Source: Candidatus Enterococcus ferrettii (GTDB lineage Bacteria; Bacillota; Bacilli; Lactobacillales; Enterococcaceae). From it: DNA of 64,000 bases. Position 1 is the first letter of the stretch. Each line of letters starts with the position of its first letter. Both the position numbers and the translations under genes were made by a program. Below the pieces are notes generated by a model. It did no database searches, was not told where the DNA came from, and saw only the letters and a list, made by a program, of their open reading frames with translations. The stretch is taken from positions 1 to 64,000 of the forward strand of contig NZ_JAFREL010000030.1 in assembly GCF_017377655.1 (NCBI RefSeq). The letters run 5' to 3'. Shown piece after piece: positions 43,546 to 54,848 of the stretch.

Positions 43546-45390
43546 ATGAGTAAGAAATATCAATCGTTGGCTCGTGACATCGTAAAAAAATTGGGTGGTA
43601 AAACGAATATTACGGAAGCCTATCATTGTCAAACGCGTCTGCGTTTTAAATTGGTCGATGAAACGAAGGTGGATGTCGAAGGGTTAGAAGACTTAGATGG
43701 CGTCACAAAATATATTTTTAATGCGGGTGTCCACCAAGTGGTTATAGGCACTCACGTGAAGGATATCTTTGAAGAGGTTGAGAAAAATGTCGATACCGCT
43801 TCTTCAGTAGAACCTGGTGGAGAGAAAAAAGGCTTGATGACAACTATTATCGAGTTTGTGGCAGGTACCTTCCAGCCAGTTATTCCAGCGTTGTCTGGTG
43901 CTGGGATGGTGAAGGCAGTCTTAGCTTTATTGATGGTCTTTAATGTCATTTCAGCTGATTCACAAACTTACTATTTATTAAACATGTTCGCTGATGGTGT
44001 GTTCTACTTCTTGCCGATGATTTTAGCGTTTACTGTAGCACAAAAATTACGCAGCAATCCGATTTTAGCAGTATCTGTAGCGGCGATTATGCTGCATCCC
44101 AGTTGGGGAGCATTGGTAACGGCTGGTGATCCTGTCCAATTTTTTGATATTATTCCATTTACCTTGGCAACTTATACAGGTTCAGTGATTCCGATTTTGC
44201 TGGTTATCTTTGTTCAATCCTATGTGGAAAAATTCTTGAATCGGATCATTCCGAAATCAGTCGAACTGGTTTTTGTGCCGATGCTGACATTCTTAGTGAT
44301 GGGAACTCTAGCTTTAGCAGTTTTGGGTCCGATCGGTACGGTGCTTGGCGGATATCTGGCTTCCTTCTTTACTTTCCTGAGCGTAAATGCCAGCTGGGTT
44401 CCGGCAGTATTAATCGGCGGTTTCTTTCCGATCATGGTAATGTTTGGCTTGCATAATGGTGTAGCACCCCTTGGCGTCATGCAGATGGCCGAGCTTGGTT
44501 ACGATAGTATTTTTGGTCCTGGGTGTGTTTGTTCCAATATTGCTCAGGCAACCGCTTCAGCAGTGGTAGCTTTTCGTACGAAGGACAAGAAGTTAAAACA
44601 ATTGGCAACTTCTGGTTCGATCACCGCCTACATGGGCATTACCGAGCCGACCTTGTATGGGGTTAACCTGCCAAAGAAATACCCGTTAGTTGCGGCAATG
44701 ATCGGTGGGGGAGCTGGCGGTTTGTTTGCTGGTTTGACCAACACGCACCGTTTTGCGACTGGTTCTTCAGGTATTCCGGCAATTCTGCTATATATTGGTG
44801 ATGATACGATGCGTCTCTTCTGGAATATCGTAATTGCTTTGATTATTTCAATGGTAGTATCTGGTGGACTAACGTATATTTTAAGCTTCAAGTTTGAAAA
44901 GGAAGAAATTTCAGAAATAAAAGAATTGATTTTGGAAGATACTCGGGTAATTAGTCCTATGAAAGGTAAAATTATTCCTTTGAGTGAAGTGCACGATGAA
45001 GCATTCGCTTCTGAGGCTCTAGGAAAAGGCTTTGCCATTGAACCGGTGGAGGGGCAGGTTGTAGCACCTTTTGATGGTAAAATTGCGGCAATTTTTCCTA
45101 CTAAGCATGCGATTGGCTTAGTTTCGGATACTGGGGTAGAAATCCTGATCCATGTGGGCTTAAATACAGTGGAGTTAAAAGGTCAATATTTTGAAGTATT
45201 GGTAAATGCGGATGACAAGGTTAAAAAAGGACAGCCATTGTTGGAGGTTGATCTTAAAAGTATTCAGGCTGCCGGTTACGAAACACAAGTACCCGTAGTA
45301 GTAACCAATAGTCCTCAGTATTCATCAATAGAAACGATTACTCAAGGACCTACCGACTGTCAGGAAGACATTTTGGCAGTAAAAGTTTAA
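43546..45390 (+). CDS. bglP: PTS beta-glucoside transporter subunit IIBCA
   Basis: A 614-residue fused PTS permease. ATG 43546 follows AAAGGGG. EIIB (about 1-90) has the phospho-cysteine in EAYHCQTRLRF. EIIC (about 105-455) has about ten membrane segments, with GITEPTLYGVNLP and GLHNGVAPLG. EIIA (about 470-610) has the phospho-His in LIHVGLNTVELKG. It imports and phosphorylates aryl- or alkyl-beta-glucosides, and the GH1 enzyme downstream hydrolyses them. Control is likely by the RpiR regulator and perhaps CcpA. Confidence 0.95.
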   Translation: MSKKYQSLARDIVKKLGGKTNITEAYHCQTRLRFKLVDETKVDVEGLEDLDGVTKYIFNAGVHQVVIGTHVKDIFEEVEKNVDTASSVEPGGEKKGLMTTIIEFVAGTFQPVIPALSGAGMVKAVLALLMVFNVISADSQTYYLLNMFADGVFYFLPMILAFTVAQKLRSNPILAVSVAAIMLHPSWGALVTAGDPVQFFDIIPFTLATYTGSVIPILLVIFVQSYVEKFLNRIIPKSVELVFVPMLTFLVMGTLALAVLGPIGTVLGGYLASFFTFLSVNASWVPAVLIGGFFPIMVMFGLHNGVAPLGVMQMAELGYDSIFGPGCVCSNIAQATASAVVAFRTKDKKLKQLATSGSITAYMGITEPTLYGVNLPKKYPLVAAMIGGGAGGLFAGLTNTHRFATGSSGIPAILLYIGDDTMRLFWNIVIALIISMVVSGGLTYILSFKFEKEEISEIKELILEDTRVISPMKGKIIPLSEVHDEAFASEALGKGFAIEPVEGQVVAPFDGKIAAIFPTKHAIGLVSDTGVEILIHVGLNTVELKGQYFEVLVNADDKVKKGQPLLEVDLKSIQAAGYETQVPVVVTNSPQYSSIETITQGPTDCQEDILAVKV

Positions 45391-45411
45391 AATAAGGGAG
45401 AGACAAAATAA

Positions 45412-46860
<1,449 letters not shown>

Positions 46861-46868
46861 TGAATGAA

Positions 46869-46900
46869 CCAAAAAGAATGGATGGCACCATTCTTTTTGG
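46869..46900 (+). terminator. Terminator after bglA
   Basis: CCAAAAAGAATGG (46869-46881) and CCATTCTTTTTGG (46888-46900) form a perfect 13-bp stem. The T run is inside the stem, so read-through into the next genes is possible. Confidence 0.75.
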
Positions 46901-46924
46901 TGTTTATCAGAAAGGATTGTTTGC

Positions 46925-47527
46925 ATGGAAAAAACGTTGTATCTAGTTCGTCATGGCGAAACGCTGTTTAATGCCCAGCATAAAATCCAAGGCTGGTGTG
47001 ATTCGCCCTTAACAGAACGGGGAGTCCACCAGGCGAAAACGGCGGGCGAGTATTTTAAATGGCAGGACACCTCTTTTGATCAAGCCTTTAGTTCAACTTT
47101 GGAAAGGACTTCGGATACACTTGAGTTGATTACTTCTCAAGCTTATACTCGCTTAAAAGGTTTAAAGGAATGGAATTTTGGACAGTTAGAAGGAGAAAGT
47201 GAAAAGCTGAATCCCTCGCTGCCTTACCGCGATTTTTTTGTAGAATACGGTGGTGAGGAGGAAAAGGAATTTCAGAAGCGGACGGTAGACACCTGTAAGG
47301 AGCTGATGCGACAAAAGGGTGGTACGATTTTAGCAGTGACTCATGGCGCGTTTTGTGGGCAGTTCCGTAAATTTTGGGATGATTACAGTGAGCCTGAATA
47401 CCGTATATATGGACAAAGTATCGGGATCGGTAATTGTTGTATTTTTAAATACGAATACCGTGAAAAGCGGTTTTCATTGTGTGAAATAATTAATCATGAG
47501 GAACAACTCAGACGGATGAAAGGATGA
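46925..47527 (+). CDS. Histidine phosphatase family protein
   Basis: A 200-residue phosphoglycerate-mutase-like phosphatase. The catalytic LVRHGETLFN is at the N-terminus, with SSTLERTSDT and the second His in AVTHGAFCG. The insertion before it fits small-molecule phosphatases rather than the glycolytic mutase. It overlaps the next gene by four bases or sits directly before it, and may act on sugar phosphates from the upstream operon. Confidence 0.9.
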   Translation: MEKTLYLVRHGETLFNAQHKIQGWCDSPLTERGVHQAKTAGEYFKWQDTSFDQAFSSTLERTSDTLELITSQAYTRLKGLKEWNFGQLEGESEKLNPSLPYRDFFVEYGGEEEKEFQKRTVDTCKELMRQKGGTILAVTHGAFCGQFRKFWDDYSEPEYRIYGQSIGIGNCCIFKYEYREKRFSLCEIINHEEQLRRMKG

Positions 47528-47532
47528 TCAAG

Positions 47533-48513
47533 ATGGATTATGTAAAATTAGGTAATACAGGGATGGATGTGTCACGTATCTGCTTAGGCAGTATGAGCTT
47601 TGGGGACCCTCAAAATTGGATCCACAAATGGGTTTTAGAAGAGGACGAAAGTCGACCGTTAATTCAACGCGCTTTGGATTTGGGAATTAACTTTTTTGAC
47701 ACGGCCAATGTTTATTCCTTAGGTCGCAGTGAAGAAATTCTTGGTAAAGCTCTGAGAGACTTTGCCAAACGGGATGAAATTGTTTTAGCTACCAAGGTTC
47801 ACCAAAAAATGTTTGATGGTCCTAACGGTCAAGGGTTATCCCGCAAGGCCATCATGTCGCAAATTGATCAAAGTTTAAAACGTCTGCAGACTGATTACGT
47901 TGACTTATATATCATTCATCGCTGGGATCCATTTACTCCGATCGAAGAAACTATGGAGGCGCTGCATGATGTGATCAAAGCAGGGAAAGCTCGGTATATT
48001 GGTGCCTCTGCTATGTATACTTATCAGTTTCAAAAGGCTAACCATGTAGCGGAAATGAATGGTTGGACAAAATTTGTTTCGATGCAAGACCATTTGAACT
48101 TGATTTATCGAGAAGAAGAGCGGGAGATGATTCCTTATTGCCTTTCGGAAAATATTGCTTTAACACCGTACAGTCCAATGGCTTCCGGTCGTTTAGTTCG
48201 CGATCGTACGGCAACGACCTCCCGCAGTACGACTGATCAGGCGCAAAAAGCCAAATACGACGAAACGGCTGAGATGGATCAAGTCATTATCGATCGCGTA
48301 GCGGAATTAGCTGAAAGATATGAAACTAGTCGGGTAAATATCGCCTTAGGCTGGCTGCTGCAAAAGGAACCTGTGGCTGCTCCAGTTATTGGTGCTACAA
48401 AAATGAGCCACATTGAGAGTGCCGTTGCAGCTGTTGATTTCAAGCTTACACCGGAAGATGTTGCTTACTTGGAGGAACCATACATTCCACATAAGATTGT
48501 TGGACACTCATAA
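47533..48513 (+). CDS. Aldo/keto reductase
   Basis: A 326-residue NAD(P)H-dependent oxidoreductase. ATG 47533 follows GAAAGG; ATG 47524 lies on that site. The catalytic tetrad is visible: Asp and Tyr in FFDTANVYSLG, Lys in LATKVHQK, His in IIHRWDPF. Also TPYSPMASGRL and a C-terminal PVIGATKMSHIESAV, as in the AKR13-like bacterial members. Substrate unknown; it may be part of the beta-glucoside operon. Confidence 0.92.
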   Translation: MDYVKLGNTGMDVSRICLGSMSFGDPQNWIHKWVLEEDESRPLIQRALDLGINFFDTANVYSLGRSEEILGKALRDFAKRDEIVLATKVHQKMFDGPNGQGLSRKAIMSQIDQSLKRLQTDYVDLYIIHRWDPFTPIEETMEALHDVIKAGKARYIGASAMYTYQFQKANHVAEMNGWTKFVSMQDHLNLIYREEEREMIPYCLSENIALTPYSPMASGRLVRDRTATTSRSTTDQAQKAKYDETAEMDQVIIDRVAELAERYETSRVNIALGWLLQKEPVAAPVIGATKMSHIESAVAAVDFKLTPEDVAYLEEPYIPHKIVGHS

Positions 48514-48524
48514 AATAGTGAATA

Positions 48525-48562
48525 AACCCCTTCGCATCAGTTGTTTACGGTGTGAAGGGGTT
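48525..48562 (+). terminator. Terminator after the aldo/keto reductase
   Basis: AACCCCTTC (48525-48533) and GAAGGGGTT (48554-48562) pair over 9 bp; the T tail is broken (ATTCATTTT). Confidence 0.7.
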
Positions 48563-48609
48563 ATTCATTTTATAGCTCGTTTTACTATCATTTTTGTTCA
48601 ATAGCGCAT

Positions 48610-49221
48610 TCACTTCATCTCAATGTTTTTAAAATGCTTATAACTGAGAACGCAAATTGGGATAAAATAGATACACCATATTTCTAGAGCGGCAATCCCC
48701 ATTATATCTGATCCAGCTGAATCAGCATCAAATATTCCAAATATGGGAACGAGAGCCACGCTACTAAATAATCCATGGATTAGCAAAAGTTTTCTCAATA
48801 ATTGGTCAGTTTTGTTTTTGACTGAAATAGTTAAACCCAAGAAAAAGGTTGATATAGAAAGAATGGCGTATCCGAATAAATTATATGAAAAGAATAGCCC
48901 GAACTTTTTATAATCAATTAAAAATGCAATTTCATTAGTTGGATTAGCCTTCATTAAAGTTGTTATTTGAGCGTAGTAAACCATCAAGACGAAAACGGCA
49001 TAAATAATTGCAAAGGACAAACTAGCTAATTTTGCAGCTTCATATTCTTTTTTAGTAAAACTATTGAATGCTGAGACCATCGAAACATAGCCTAATGCTA
49101 ATACTATGCAGATAGCGTAGGCGCCGAAAGACCAATTTAAAAGCATAAATAAAGCAAAAAGAATAACACAAGATAAGGTGACTGCAGAGGAGACCATCCC
49201 AATTTTACGATTCATTTTCAC
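48610..49221 (-). CDS. Hypothetical polytopic membrane protein
   Basis: A 203-residue protein with about six hydrophobic segments (for example VTLSCVILFALFMLL, YGYAILSISTFFLG). No motif is recognised. It starts at GTG 49221 or ATG 49215. It is convergent with the aldo/keto reductase and stands alone on the minus strand. Confidence 0.65.
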   Translation of the reverse strand: MKMNRKIGMVSSAVTLSCVILFALFMLLNWSFGAYAICIVLALGYVSMVSAFNSFTKKEYEAAKLASLSFAIIYAVFVLMVYYAQITTLMKANPTNEIAFLIDYKKFGLFFSYNLFGYAILSISTFFLGLTISVKNKTDQLLRKLLLIHGLFSSVALVPIFGIFDADSAGSDIMGIAALEIWCIYFIPICVLSYKHFKNIEMK

Positions 49222-49462
49222 ACCAAATTTCTGAAAATTTTTTTATTAAATAAGTTGGCTTAAATAAGAGATAAGTAATTTTTACTGATATACCAAGTAT
49301 AAAGGATATTATTGCGGAATTCTACTGACGAACGAATTTGTGGAATGGAGGAAACGGGTGATAAAGGGGGAAATAAAAAAGAGCTCGCAAGCTGTTAATT
49401 AGTTAAAAGATAGTTTAGTTGCTTGAAAGAGGATCTACATGTAGGATACCGAATTTAATAAA

Positions 49463-50025
49463 CTAAATTTCTTCTATAAAATGATCAGGGTACTGATTCC
49501 AATATTTTAGATATACTCGATCTGTTTGACCATCCAAATTTAATTGATACATCCGAAAGGTAAATAAAAATTTTTAGGTTGCCATTGCTCTTTGTAAGAA
49601 TAGCAGTATTTCATTCCTATTTGCTGCATAATATTTCCGCTTCGATAATTATTTATATCATGGGTTGCAGTAATGTATGAAAGACCAGCTTTCTTTAGTA
49701 CGGTAATAAATGCTTTACTAGCTTTTGTCACAATACCCCTATGCCAAAAATCTTTTCGAAGAGCATAGCCAAAGTCATGACCATCAGTCATTTCCGCTTT
49801 GATGTATCAAATAGGACTATTATTCTCTTTTTGACAGATAGCAAAGCAATATTGTTGACCTCTGATACGGTTTTCATAAAATTCACCTGTTTCTTTAATA
49901 GAATTATGAGTAAACCATGGTAAGAAAGTATTGACTGATTTATCACTCAAGAGGATATGTAAGTCGTACATATCTTGCATGCTGAATTTCCTTAGTATGA
50001 ACTTGTCAGTTTCAATATTTAACAT
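49463..50025 (-). pseudogene. Interrupted GNAT acetyltransferase
   Basis: A RimJ/RimL-type GNAT gene on the minus strand: start FILRKFSMQDMYDLH, then NNSPI followed by TGA at 49807-49809 where Trp would fit, then YIKAEMTDGHDFGYALRKDFW and HDINNYRSGNIMQQIGM. A frame change near 49560 is needed to reach the normal end FRMYQLNLDGQ...YWNQYPDHF (stop at 49463). Two lesions, so the enzyme is not made. Confidence 0.82.
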
Positions 50026-50138
50026 AATTTCTCTCCTTCAATTCGAATAACAAGCTCATCATACTCAAACATTATTATAATTCCTAGTTTTTCAAAGTAT
50101 ATTGTTTCAACTAACCATCAGTAATATGTAGGAAACTT

Positions 50139-50621
50139 TTACTCATAGTAAAAATAGGACATTTTTTCAATGTCTATACTAGCTGAAGTGTCGATAAAAA
50201 ATTCAGTTTGCCATTTTTTTGTATTGAATGCAGTTTTATTTAAGTCTTGCTCCCAAATGGGATAAACACGGATCGACATCTTTCCTTTTGAATTTGGTCC
50301 TTTCAGTATCCCATTTTTTAATAATATGTCTTTAGGAAAAACGAATTGACCGGATCGCTGCCCATCAAGGACCACGATAATAAGTTTTTCAGGACTATTG
50401 AAATATGAGAAAGGTTGATTTTTCCCTTCGGAATCTTTTTCCCAAAAAGCAACAAAATACCCTTTCTTTTTTGGAGTTGATTTGGCCAAACGACTACGAA
50501 ATGAAACACTATTCATAGAAAAAATAGTGCCTTCATAATCCTGATTTTGATTTTCTGGTTGAAGATTTTCGATCGGAAATTTATTTAATAGTTTATGCAA
50601 ATAGCTCAAGGATGTATTCAA
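50139..50621 (-). CDS. MepB family protein
   Basis: A 160-residue protein of the MepB family, named after the third gene of the Staphylococcus mepRAB multidrug efflux operon. Recognisable are SVSFRSRLAKSTPKKKGYFVAFWEKD, FPKDILLKNGIL and KGKMSIRVYP. It starts at TTG 50621 behind AGGAGA. It is cytoplasmic with no known enzyme activity. Here it is without mepA or mepR. Confidence 0.82.
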   Translation of the reverse strand: MNTSLSYLHKLLNKFPIENLQPENQNQDYEGTIFSMNSVSFRSRLAKSTPKKKGYFVAFWEKDSEGKNQPFSYFNSPEKLIIVVLDGQRSGQFVFPKDILLKNGILKGPNSKGKMSIRVYPIWEQDLNKTAFNTKKWQTEFFIDTSASIDIEKMSYFYYE

Positions 50622-50746
50622 TAATTTTTCTCCTGCCTAAAAGATAGCATTGATTATAGCACAAAATGATTTTTTATTAATTCGACTAACTTAGCAAATG
50701 GAAGAAAGTGTGGAATAGAAACTTCTGTAAATGGGGCAATTCAGTA

Positions 50747-50778
50747 GAAAAACGGAGCTAATTCAGTTAGCCCCGTTT
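50747..50778 (-). terminator. Terminator of the small membrane protein gene
   Basis: Minus-strand arms AACGGGGCTA and TAGCTCCGTT (plus 50768-50777 and 50751-50760, one mismatch) followed by TTTTT. Confidence 0.8.
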
Positions 50779-50790
50779 GTAAAAAATATT

Positions 50791-51012
50791 CTACTTGTTC
50801 TTCCAATTTATTCGGATATCTGCTCTCTTAAATTGAACAATAGTATTGATCCATCCAAGGCCAGTTACAAAAGCAAACATCAAGAAGCTTGAATCCTCCA
50901 TAGCATTTTTCGAAAGAGAGAAGATTACTCCTGCTGTATTTAGCATTAGCACGCTAAAAAGTACAACAAATACTGTTTGAAACTGTTTTAACAACTTTTT
51001 TTCGTCTGACAA
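50791..51012 (-). CDS. Small two-helix membrane protein
   Basis: A 73-residue protein. TTG 51012 is chosen because AAAGGAGGAG stands just upstream of it; the longer frame to 51048 has no site. Two hydrophobic segments (about residues 12-32 and 41-58). Function unknown. Confidence 0.65.
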   Translation of the reverse strand: MSDEKKLLKQFQTVFVVLFSVLMLNTAGVIFSLSKNAMEDSSFLMFAFVTGLGWINTIVQFKRADIRINWKNK

Positions 51013-51131
51013 CTGTACTCCTCCTTTATGTACCATTATTATAATCATTCAGTTAAGTATAGGACATTAAGCAGTTGGATTCAATCGAAGAAAAATATAA
51101 AAGTCCAGTAACGACCAAGATACTAGAATGA

Positions 51132-51371
51132 TCACATCCTATAAAAAAGATAAATCGCAAGAAGTAAAAAAAATAAAGCCGCTAGAAATAAAATGTTACT
51201 AGTCTTTTTTCCCTGAATAATAGCAAATTCAGGAGAAAATCTATTATCCTTAAATGTATTTCCGGAAAGGGCTCCTAGCCATTTGCCACGTTTAAATTGC
51301 ACACCAAAGATAACGCAAAATAGAGCAAAGAATAAGAAAAATAGTGAACCAAAGTATTTCACGATAATCAC
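51132..51371 (-). CDS. Small membrane protein
   Basis: A 79-residue protein with a hydrophobic N-terminus (about 6-22), a polar middle (RGKWLGALSGNTFKDNRFSPE) and a second C-terminal helix. GAAGAGGTG lies at GTG 51371, so GTG 51362 may be the real start. Unknown family. Confidence 0.6.
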   Translation of the reverse strand: MIIVKYFGSLFFLFFALFCVIFGVQFKRGKWLGALSGNTFKDNRFSPEFAIIQGKKTSNILFLAALFFLLLAIYLFYRM

Positions 51372-51537
51372 CTCTTCAAAAAAATTATAGTAACTTATTG
51401 AAATAAAGTCAGTTAGCCAAGGAAAGCAAGGAGTGGTAAAAAATGGAAATCGATGCTCTTAAATCGGTGTCTGATTGATGGATTCCATTCTAAAGAGTAT
51501 CTACCCTTTAAGTAACGATCGATAAGTTGGAATACAG

Positions 51538-51708
51538 TTACTGTTCTTCAAATGCCTCAATCTCTTTTTTCAATTTTTGATATTTTTTTAAAATACGATT
51601 ATGCTCTAACCCCATCGGCAAACTAGCATATTTAGTTTGTTCAAAGGTTTTCAATTCTCGTTCAAGTTGCTTTAGTTGAATTCGTTTATTATCCAAATGA
51701 TCTTTCAA
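51538..51708 (-). CDS. Small coiled-coil protein, 56 residues
   Basis: A short gene starting at TTG 51708, nine bases after TTGGAGG. The product is highly charged and helical (NKRIQLKQLERELK, KKYQKLKKEIEAFEEQ) with a central ASLPMG break, like a two-helix hairpin. The strong ribosome site and ordered heptads support a real gene. Function unknown. Confidence 0.6.
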   Translation of the reverse strand: MKDHLDNKRIQLKQLERELKTFEQTKYASLPMGLEHNRILKKYQKLKKEIEAFEEQ

Positions 51709-51873
51709 AACTTTTTACCTCCAATTGAAAGGATTAATGAGTGAAATTACTGACCTAATTATACTGCATTATAAGCTAGTCAAAAAGTGTCAAAATAGGA
51801 TATTCGTAAAATAATGAAGGATTCCTTCGCAGCGGTTTTCTATGATGTGGGGGGATTATTGTTTTGCAAAAAA

Positions 51874-52218
51874 TTAAATTCCATAGTGGATCATATACTT
51901 GTTTTCCTTTTTCGCCTGAATAATTTTCCTGCTGAGTTCAATGATATCATCCTGCTGCTTGATGCTTTTGAAGGATAAAATAATATCCAAAAATGTAGAC
52001 AGGGACTCAGGAGGAATGAGTGTCGTTCCATAATAGGCTAAGCCATACTCGGGACGATCTAACGAATTGAAATATGTTCTCATTAAGAATAGCGATTCTA
52101 ACAAAGGTAAGATATGGTTATCGCTAACGGAAATACAGTGATACTTTTCAGGCGCATATTCTAAGTAGGAAACTTGCGAAAGGTCATTGATAATCCCGAA
52201 TTCGTGTACTAAAGCCAT
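51874..52218 (-). CDS. Hypothetical protein
   Basis: A 114-residue cytoplasmic protein with GGAGATC ahead of the ATG at 52218. No signal, membrane segment or known motif. Acidic, and similar in size to the neighbouring orphan proteins. Confidence 0.6.
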   Translation of the reverse strand: MALVHEFGIINDLSQVSYLEYAPEKYHCISVSDNHILPLLESLFLMRTYFNSLDRPEYGLAYYGTTLIPPESLSTFLDIILSFKSIKQQDDIIELSRKIIQAKKENKYMIHYGI

Positions 52219-52332
52219 TAGTGATCTCCTTTTTTATGATGGATAATAGATTGCATTAGGAAAAATTTTCCAGCAATGAATAAATAAATCCGTCTTTTTA
52301 CTCGCCAAAAGTTCCATAGTGTGGTGAGTGTC

Positions 52333-52464
52333 TTAACTCTTTGTTTGCGTAAATGATCCTTGTAGACCTTTCACCAGGGCTTGATAAGTATCTGAACTTA
52401 ACATGCCAGGATAACCATTATCCAGAGCTCCTTTATAGGTTTGCTGAGGATAGGTATTACTCAT
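52333..52464 (-). CDS. Possible 43-residue protein
   Basis: An ATG-started frame (MSNTYPQQTYKGAL...) overlapping the stop of the DUF5713 gene (ATGAGTAA). The composition is protein-like, Gly/Tyr/Ser-rich, but there is no independent ribosome site and no family. Confidence 0.3.
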   Translation of the reverse strand: MSNTYPQQTYKGALDNGYPGMLSSDTYQALVKGLQGSFTQTKS

Positions 52465-52771
52465 ACCATTTTCTGAAAGCCGTTTCGATATCTAAATCAA
52501 TCTCATAGTATTGAAGGATATCCATAATTGTTTCAGCGATAGATTCTCTAGCAACTGTTTCTAGAGAACAATCATGTTCGTCGAATTCATCTTCTAAGTC
52601 AAAGATTTTATCTATTGCGTTGTCTAAAGCTTCTTGAACAGTCTCTAAAGTGTAGGTTCCTCCTTCTATAAGTTGTACAACTTGTTTCAAATAATCTCGA
52701 ATTTTGTCTACTAAAAAATTGGGGAAATAGCCATCTACATACATGTCTTCTAAATAGTTAATCTCTTTCAA
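52457..52771 (-). CDS. DUF5713-like protein
   Basis: A 104-residue acidic, helical protein. The order DMYVDGYFPNFLVDKI, LVQLIE-type VVQLIEGG, IFDLEDEFDEHD and ETVARESIAETI fits DUF5713. It starts at TTG 52771 behind GGTGGGG. Function of the family unknown. Confidence 0.68.
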   Translation of the reverse strand: MKEINYLEDMYVDGYFPNFLVDKIRDYLKQVVQLIEGGTYTLETVQEALDNAIDKIFDLEDEFDEHDCSLETVARESIAETIMDILQYYEIDLDIETAFRKWYE

Positions 52772-53014
52772 ATGATCCCCACCTTTTTGACTTCACTATA
52801 GAGCAAACGAATATAAAAAGATAGTCTATTTTTTCTGAATTATAAATTGAAAGAGAAACGAACGGGGAAAATTAGTAAGGTCACTTTGATAGTTTATAAA
52901 GAAAATCAAAGGGAGGCTCGGCGGATGCCAATTAAATTCCTGAGTGACATAGAGTGTACTATCGAACGATCATTAGGAATCACGTAAAAAGCTGCGTGCT
53001 AGTTGATTGAACGA
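52772..53014. other. Intergenic region
   Basis: Nothing assigned. A 20-codon frame at about 52925-52987 has an upstream AAGGGAGG site but is too short to support. Confidence 0.35.
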
Positions 53015-53043
53015 CAAAAAAGAGCGATTAGCATAATCGCTCT
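53015..53043 (-). terminator. Terminator of the methyltransferase gene
   Basis: GAGCGATTA (53022-53030) and TAATCGCTC (53034-53042) pair perfectly, with T run on the minus strand (A at 53016-53021). Confidence 0.9.
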
Positions 53044-53052
53044 GCATTGAAA

Positions 53053-53736
53053 CTATTTTGCGGCCATATAAACGCCATAGTTATAGCTTTTGTACAAACA
53101 ATCAATCTCAGTAAATCCGGCATCATTTAATAAGATAAAGTGATCAAATAAAGAAGCAGGTCGATCTTCTGAATGATAATTTTTTAACCACGTTTCTTCG
53201 ACTTCTTGTTTTGAGGTGCTTTTAAGCATAAAGTTTTTCCAGTTGTTAAGGTATTTTTGTTGAATGAAATCATTTGCACCTAGCAAAACATCAATATTGA
53301 GAAAGGTACCCGTAGGAGACAGAGCATTAAAGATCTTTTTATAAAAGTCGGATTTTTCCTCAGTAGATTCAATATGATGCAGGGCCAAGGAGCTAACAAT
53401 TAGATCGTAAGACTTATCGAACGCAAAGGAGTAAAAATCACTTTGGATAAATTCAGCAGTACTCCCTAATTTTTGTTCAGCAATTGCTAACATATTGCTG
53501 GAAATATCGACACAGGTCGCTGAAGAATTGGGAAATTTATCCTTAATTCGTTTTGCTAAAGTTCCTGTTCCGGTGCCCAAATCAATAAAGGAGAAGGTAT
53601 CTTCTGGCGTGTATGGAATAAATTCTAGTAAGATAGTGCACATTTGATTATAGTCTGGAATTAATTTTGTAATAATCGAATCAAACTCTGACGCTTCACT
53701 TTCAAAGTGATTTAGTACATCCTTCATTCTGCTCAT
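53053..53736 (-). CDS. SAM-dependent class I methyltransferase
   Basis: A 227-residue methyltransferase with motif I FIDLGTGTGTLAKRI, the acidic residue of motif II in ATCVDISSNML, and YDLIVSSLALHHIE as motif IV. AAAGGGAG precedes the ATG. Small-molecule or cofactor methylation is likely; substrate unknown. Confidence 0.9.
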   Translation of the reverse strand: MSRMKDVLNHFESEASEFDSIITKLIPDYNQMCTILLEFIPYTPEDTFSFIDLGTGTGTLAKRIKDKFPNSSATCVDISSNMLAIAEQKLGSTAEFIQSDFYSFAFDKSYDLIVSSLALHHIESTEEKSDFYKKIFNALSPTGTFLNIDVLLGANDFIQQKYLNNWKNFMLKSTSKQEVEETWLKNYHSEDRPASLFDHFILLNDAGFTEIDCLYKSYNYGVYMAAK

Positions 53737-53893
53737 AGAAAAACTCCCTTTATAGTATAGTATTCTTCAATAAAAATATACTGCTGCTTGAGGAGTATTA
53801 TACATGAAATTTTGAACCTATAGTACAATACCAACGATTAAAATGACTGCGAACGCCTGGGATAACCGACAAAACAATAATTTTTCTAATAGA

Positions 53894-54706
53894 CTACTTG
53901 ATTGCTTCTTGAAGCATTCTAGCCATATTGCCATAACCTAATTGATTGGCATAATCGAGGGCGGATTTCCCATAGTTGTCTACGAGGGTTGGATCGGCAC
54001 CGTTTCTCAATAATTCAGCCACGATATCTTGGTAAACTTGTGATCCATCACGTAATGCTACGGCCTCAATCAGGGCTGTATAGCCATAATTATTTTGGTG
54101 ATTGATAGCTGCTCGTTTGTCGGCTAAAAGAATTTTTACGTTTTCTAGATGGCCTTTTTCCGCAGCTGGAATCAGTGCATTTCCGCCGAATCGGTTAGTG
54201 ATGGATTGGTTAGGCGTTGCATGAGCAAGCATATAAGCTAGAATTTCTGTTCTTCCTTCTGCTCCAGCATAGAGGTAAGGGCTGTCCTGGATTCCATCCT
54301 GTTTATTAATGTCGGCACCTGAATCAATTAAGGCTTTGGCGATAGCCACTTGATTATTGTGGACAGCGATCAATAAGGGGGTCTCAGATTTTTCATTCAC
54401 CTCATCAATTGGATAATTGGAAGAGCTGAGAATGTCATTTGTTTGATCAAGATTGTTAGCCGAAACAGCTTCAATCAGGCTTCCTGAAGGGTAGTTCATC
54501 GCTGTGTCCTCCTTTGATTGGGTGGTAGAAACCGTGTCTTCTTTCTGCTGGGTTGAAGCTTCAACAGTAGTCATTTCAGCTGTAGATACAGTAGTGGTGT
54601 CAGTTGATTTACTCTTCTGAGAGTGGGACTGGCAGCCGCTAAAAAAAAGAAGCAGGGCGAATATTGTAAGAATTAATTTCCAAGTAGTTAGCTGCAAGTA
54701 TTTCAT
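53894..54706 (-). CDS. Ankyrin-repeat lipoprotein
   Basis: A 270-residue lipoprotein. ATG 54706 is chosen because GAGGAG lies just upstream; the frame extends 18 codons further. The signal peptide ends in the lipobox FSGC. A Ser/Thr-rich linker (about 28-70) is followed by four to five ankyrin repeats (TPLLIAVHNNQVAIAKALID, NALIPAAEKGHLENVKILL, TALIEAVALRDG, SALDYANQLGYGNMARML). It is anchored outside the membrane and probably mediates protein contacts. Confidence 0.88.
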   Translation of the reverse strand: MKYLQLTTWKLILTIFALLLFFSGCQSHSQKSKSTDTTTVSTAEMTTVEASTQQKEDTVSTTQSKEDTAMNYPSGSLIEAVSANNLDQTNDILSSSNYPIDEVNEKSETPLLIAVHNNQVAIAKALIDSGADINKQDGIQDSPYLYAGAEGRTEILAYMLAHATPNQSITNRFGGNALIPAAEKGHLENVKILLADKRAAINHQNNYGYTALIEAVALRDGSQVYQDIVAELLRNGADPTLVDNYGKSALDYANQLGYGNMARMLQEAIK

Positions 54707-54848
54707 CGCATGTTCTCCTCTCTGTTTTTTACGTATTATAGCATTGATGAGAGGATTCAACTGCTGAAATGACTTTTGTTAAATAGAAAAGATCAGTGCC
54801 AATTACTGTCCGATTCCAGCTTTATAAAGAGCTGAATGATACTAAAAA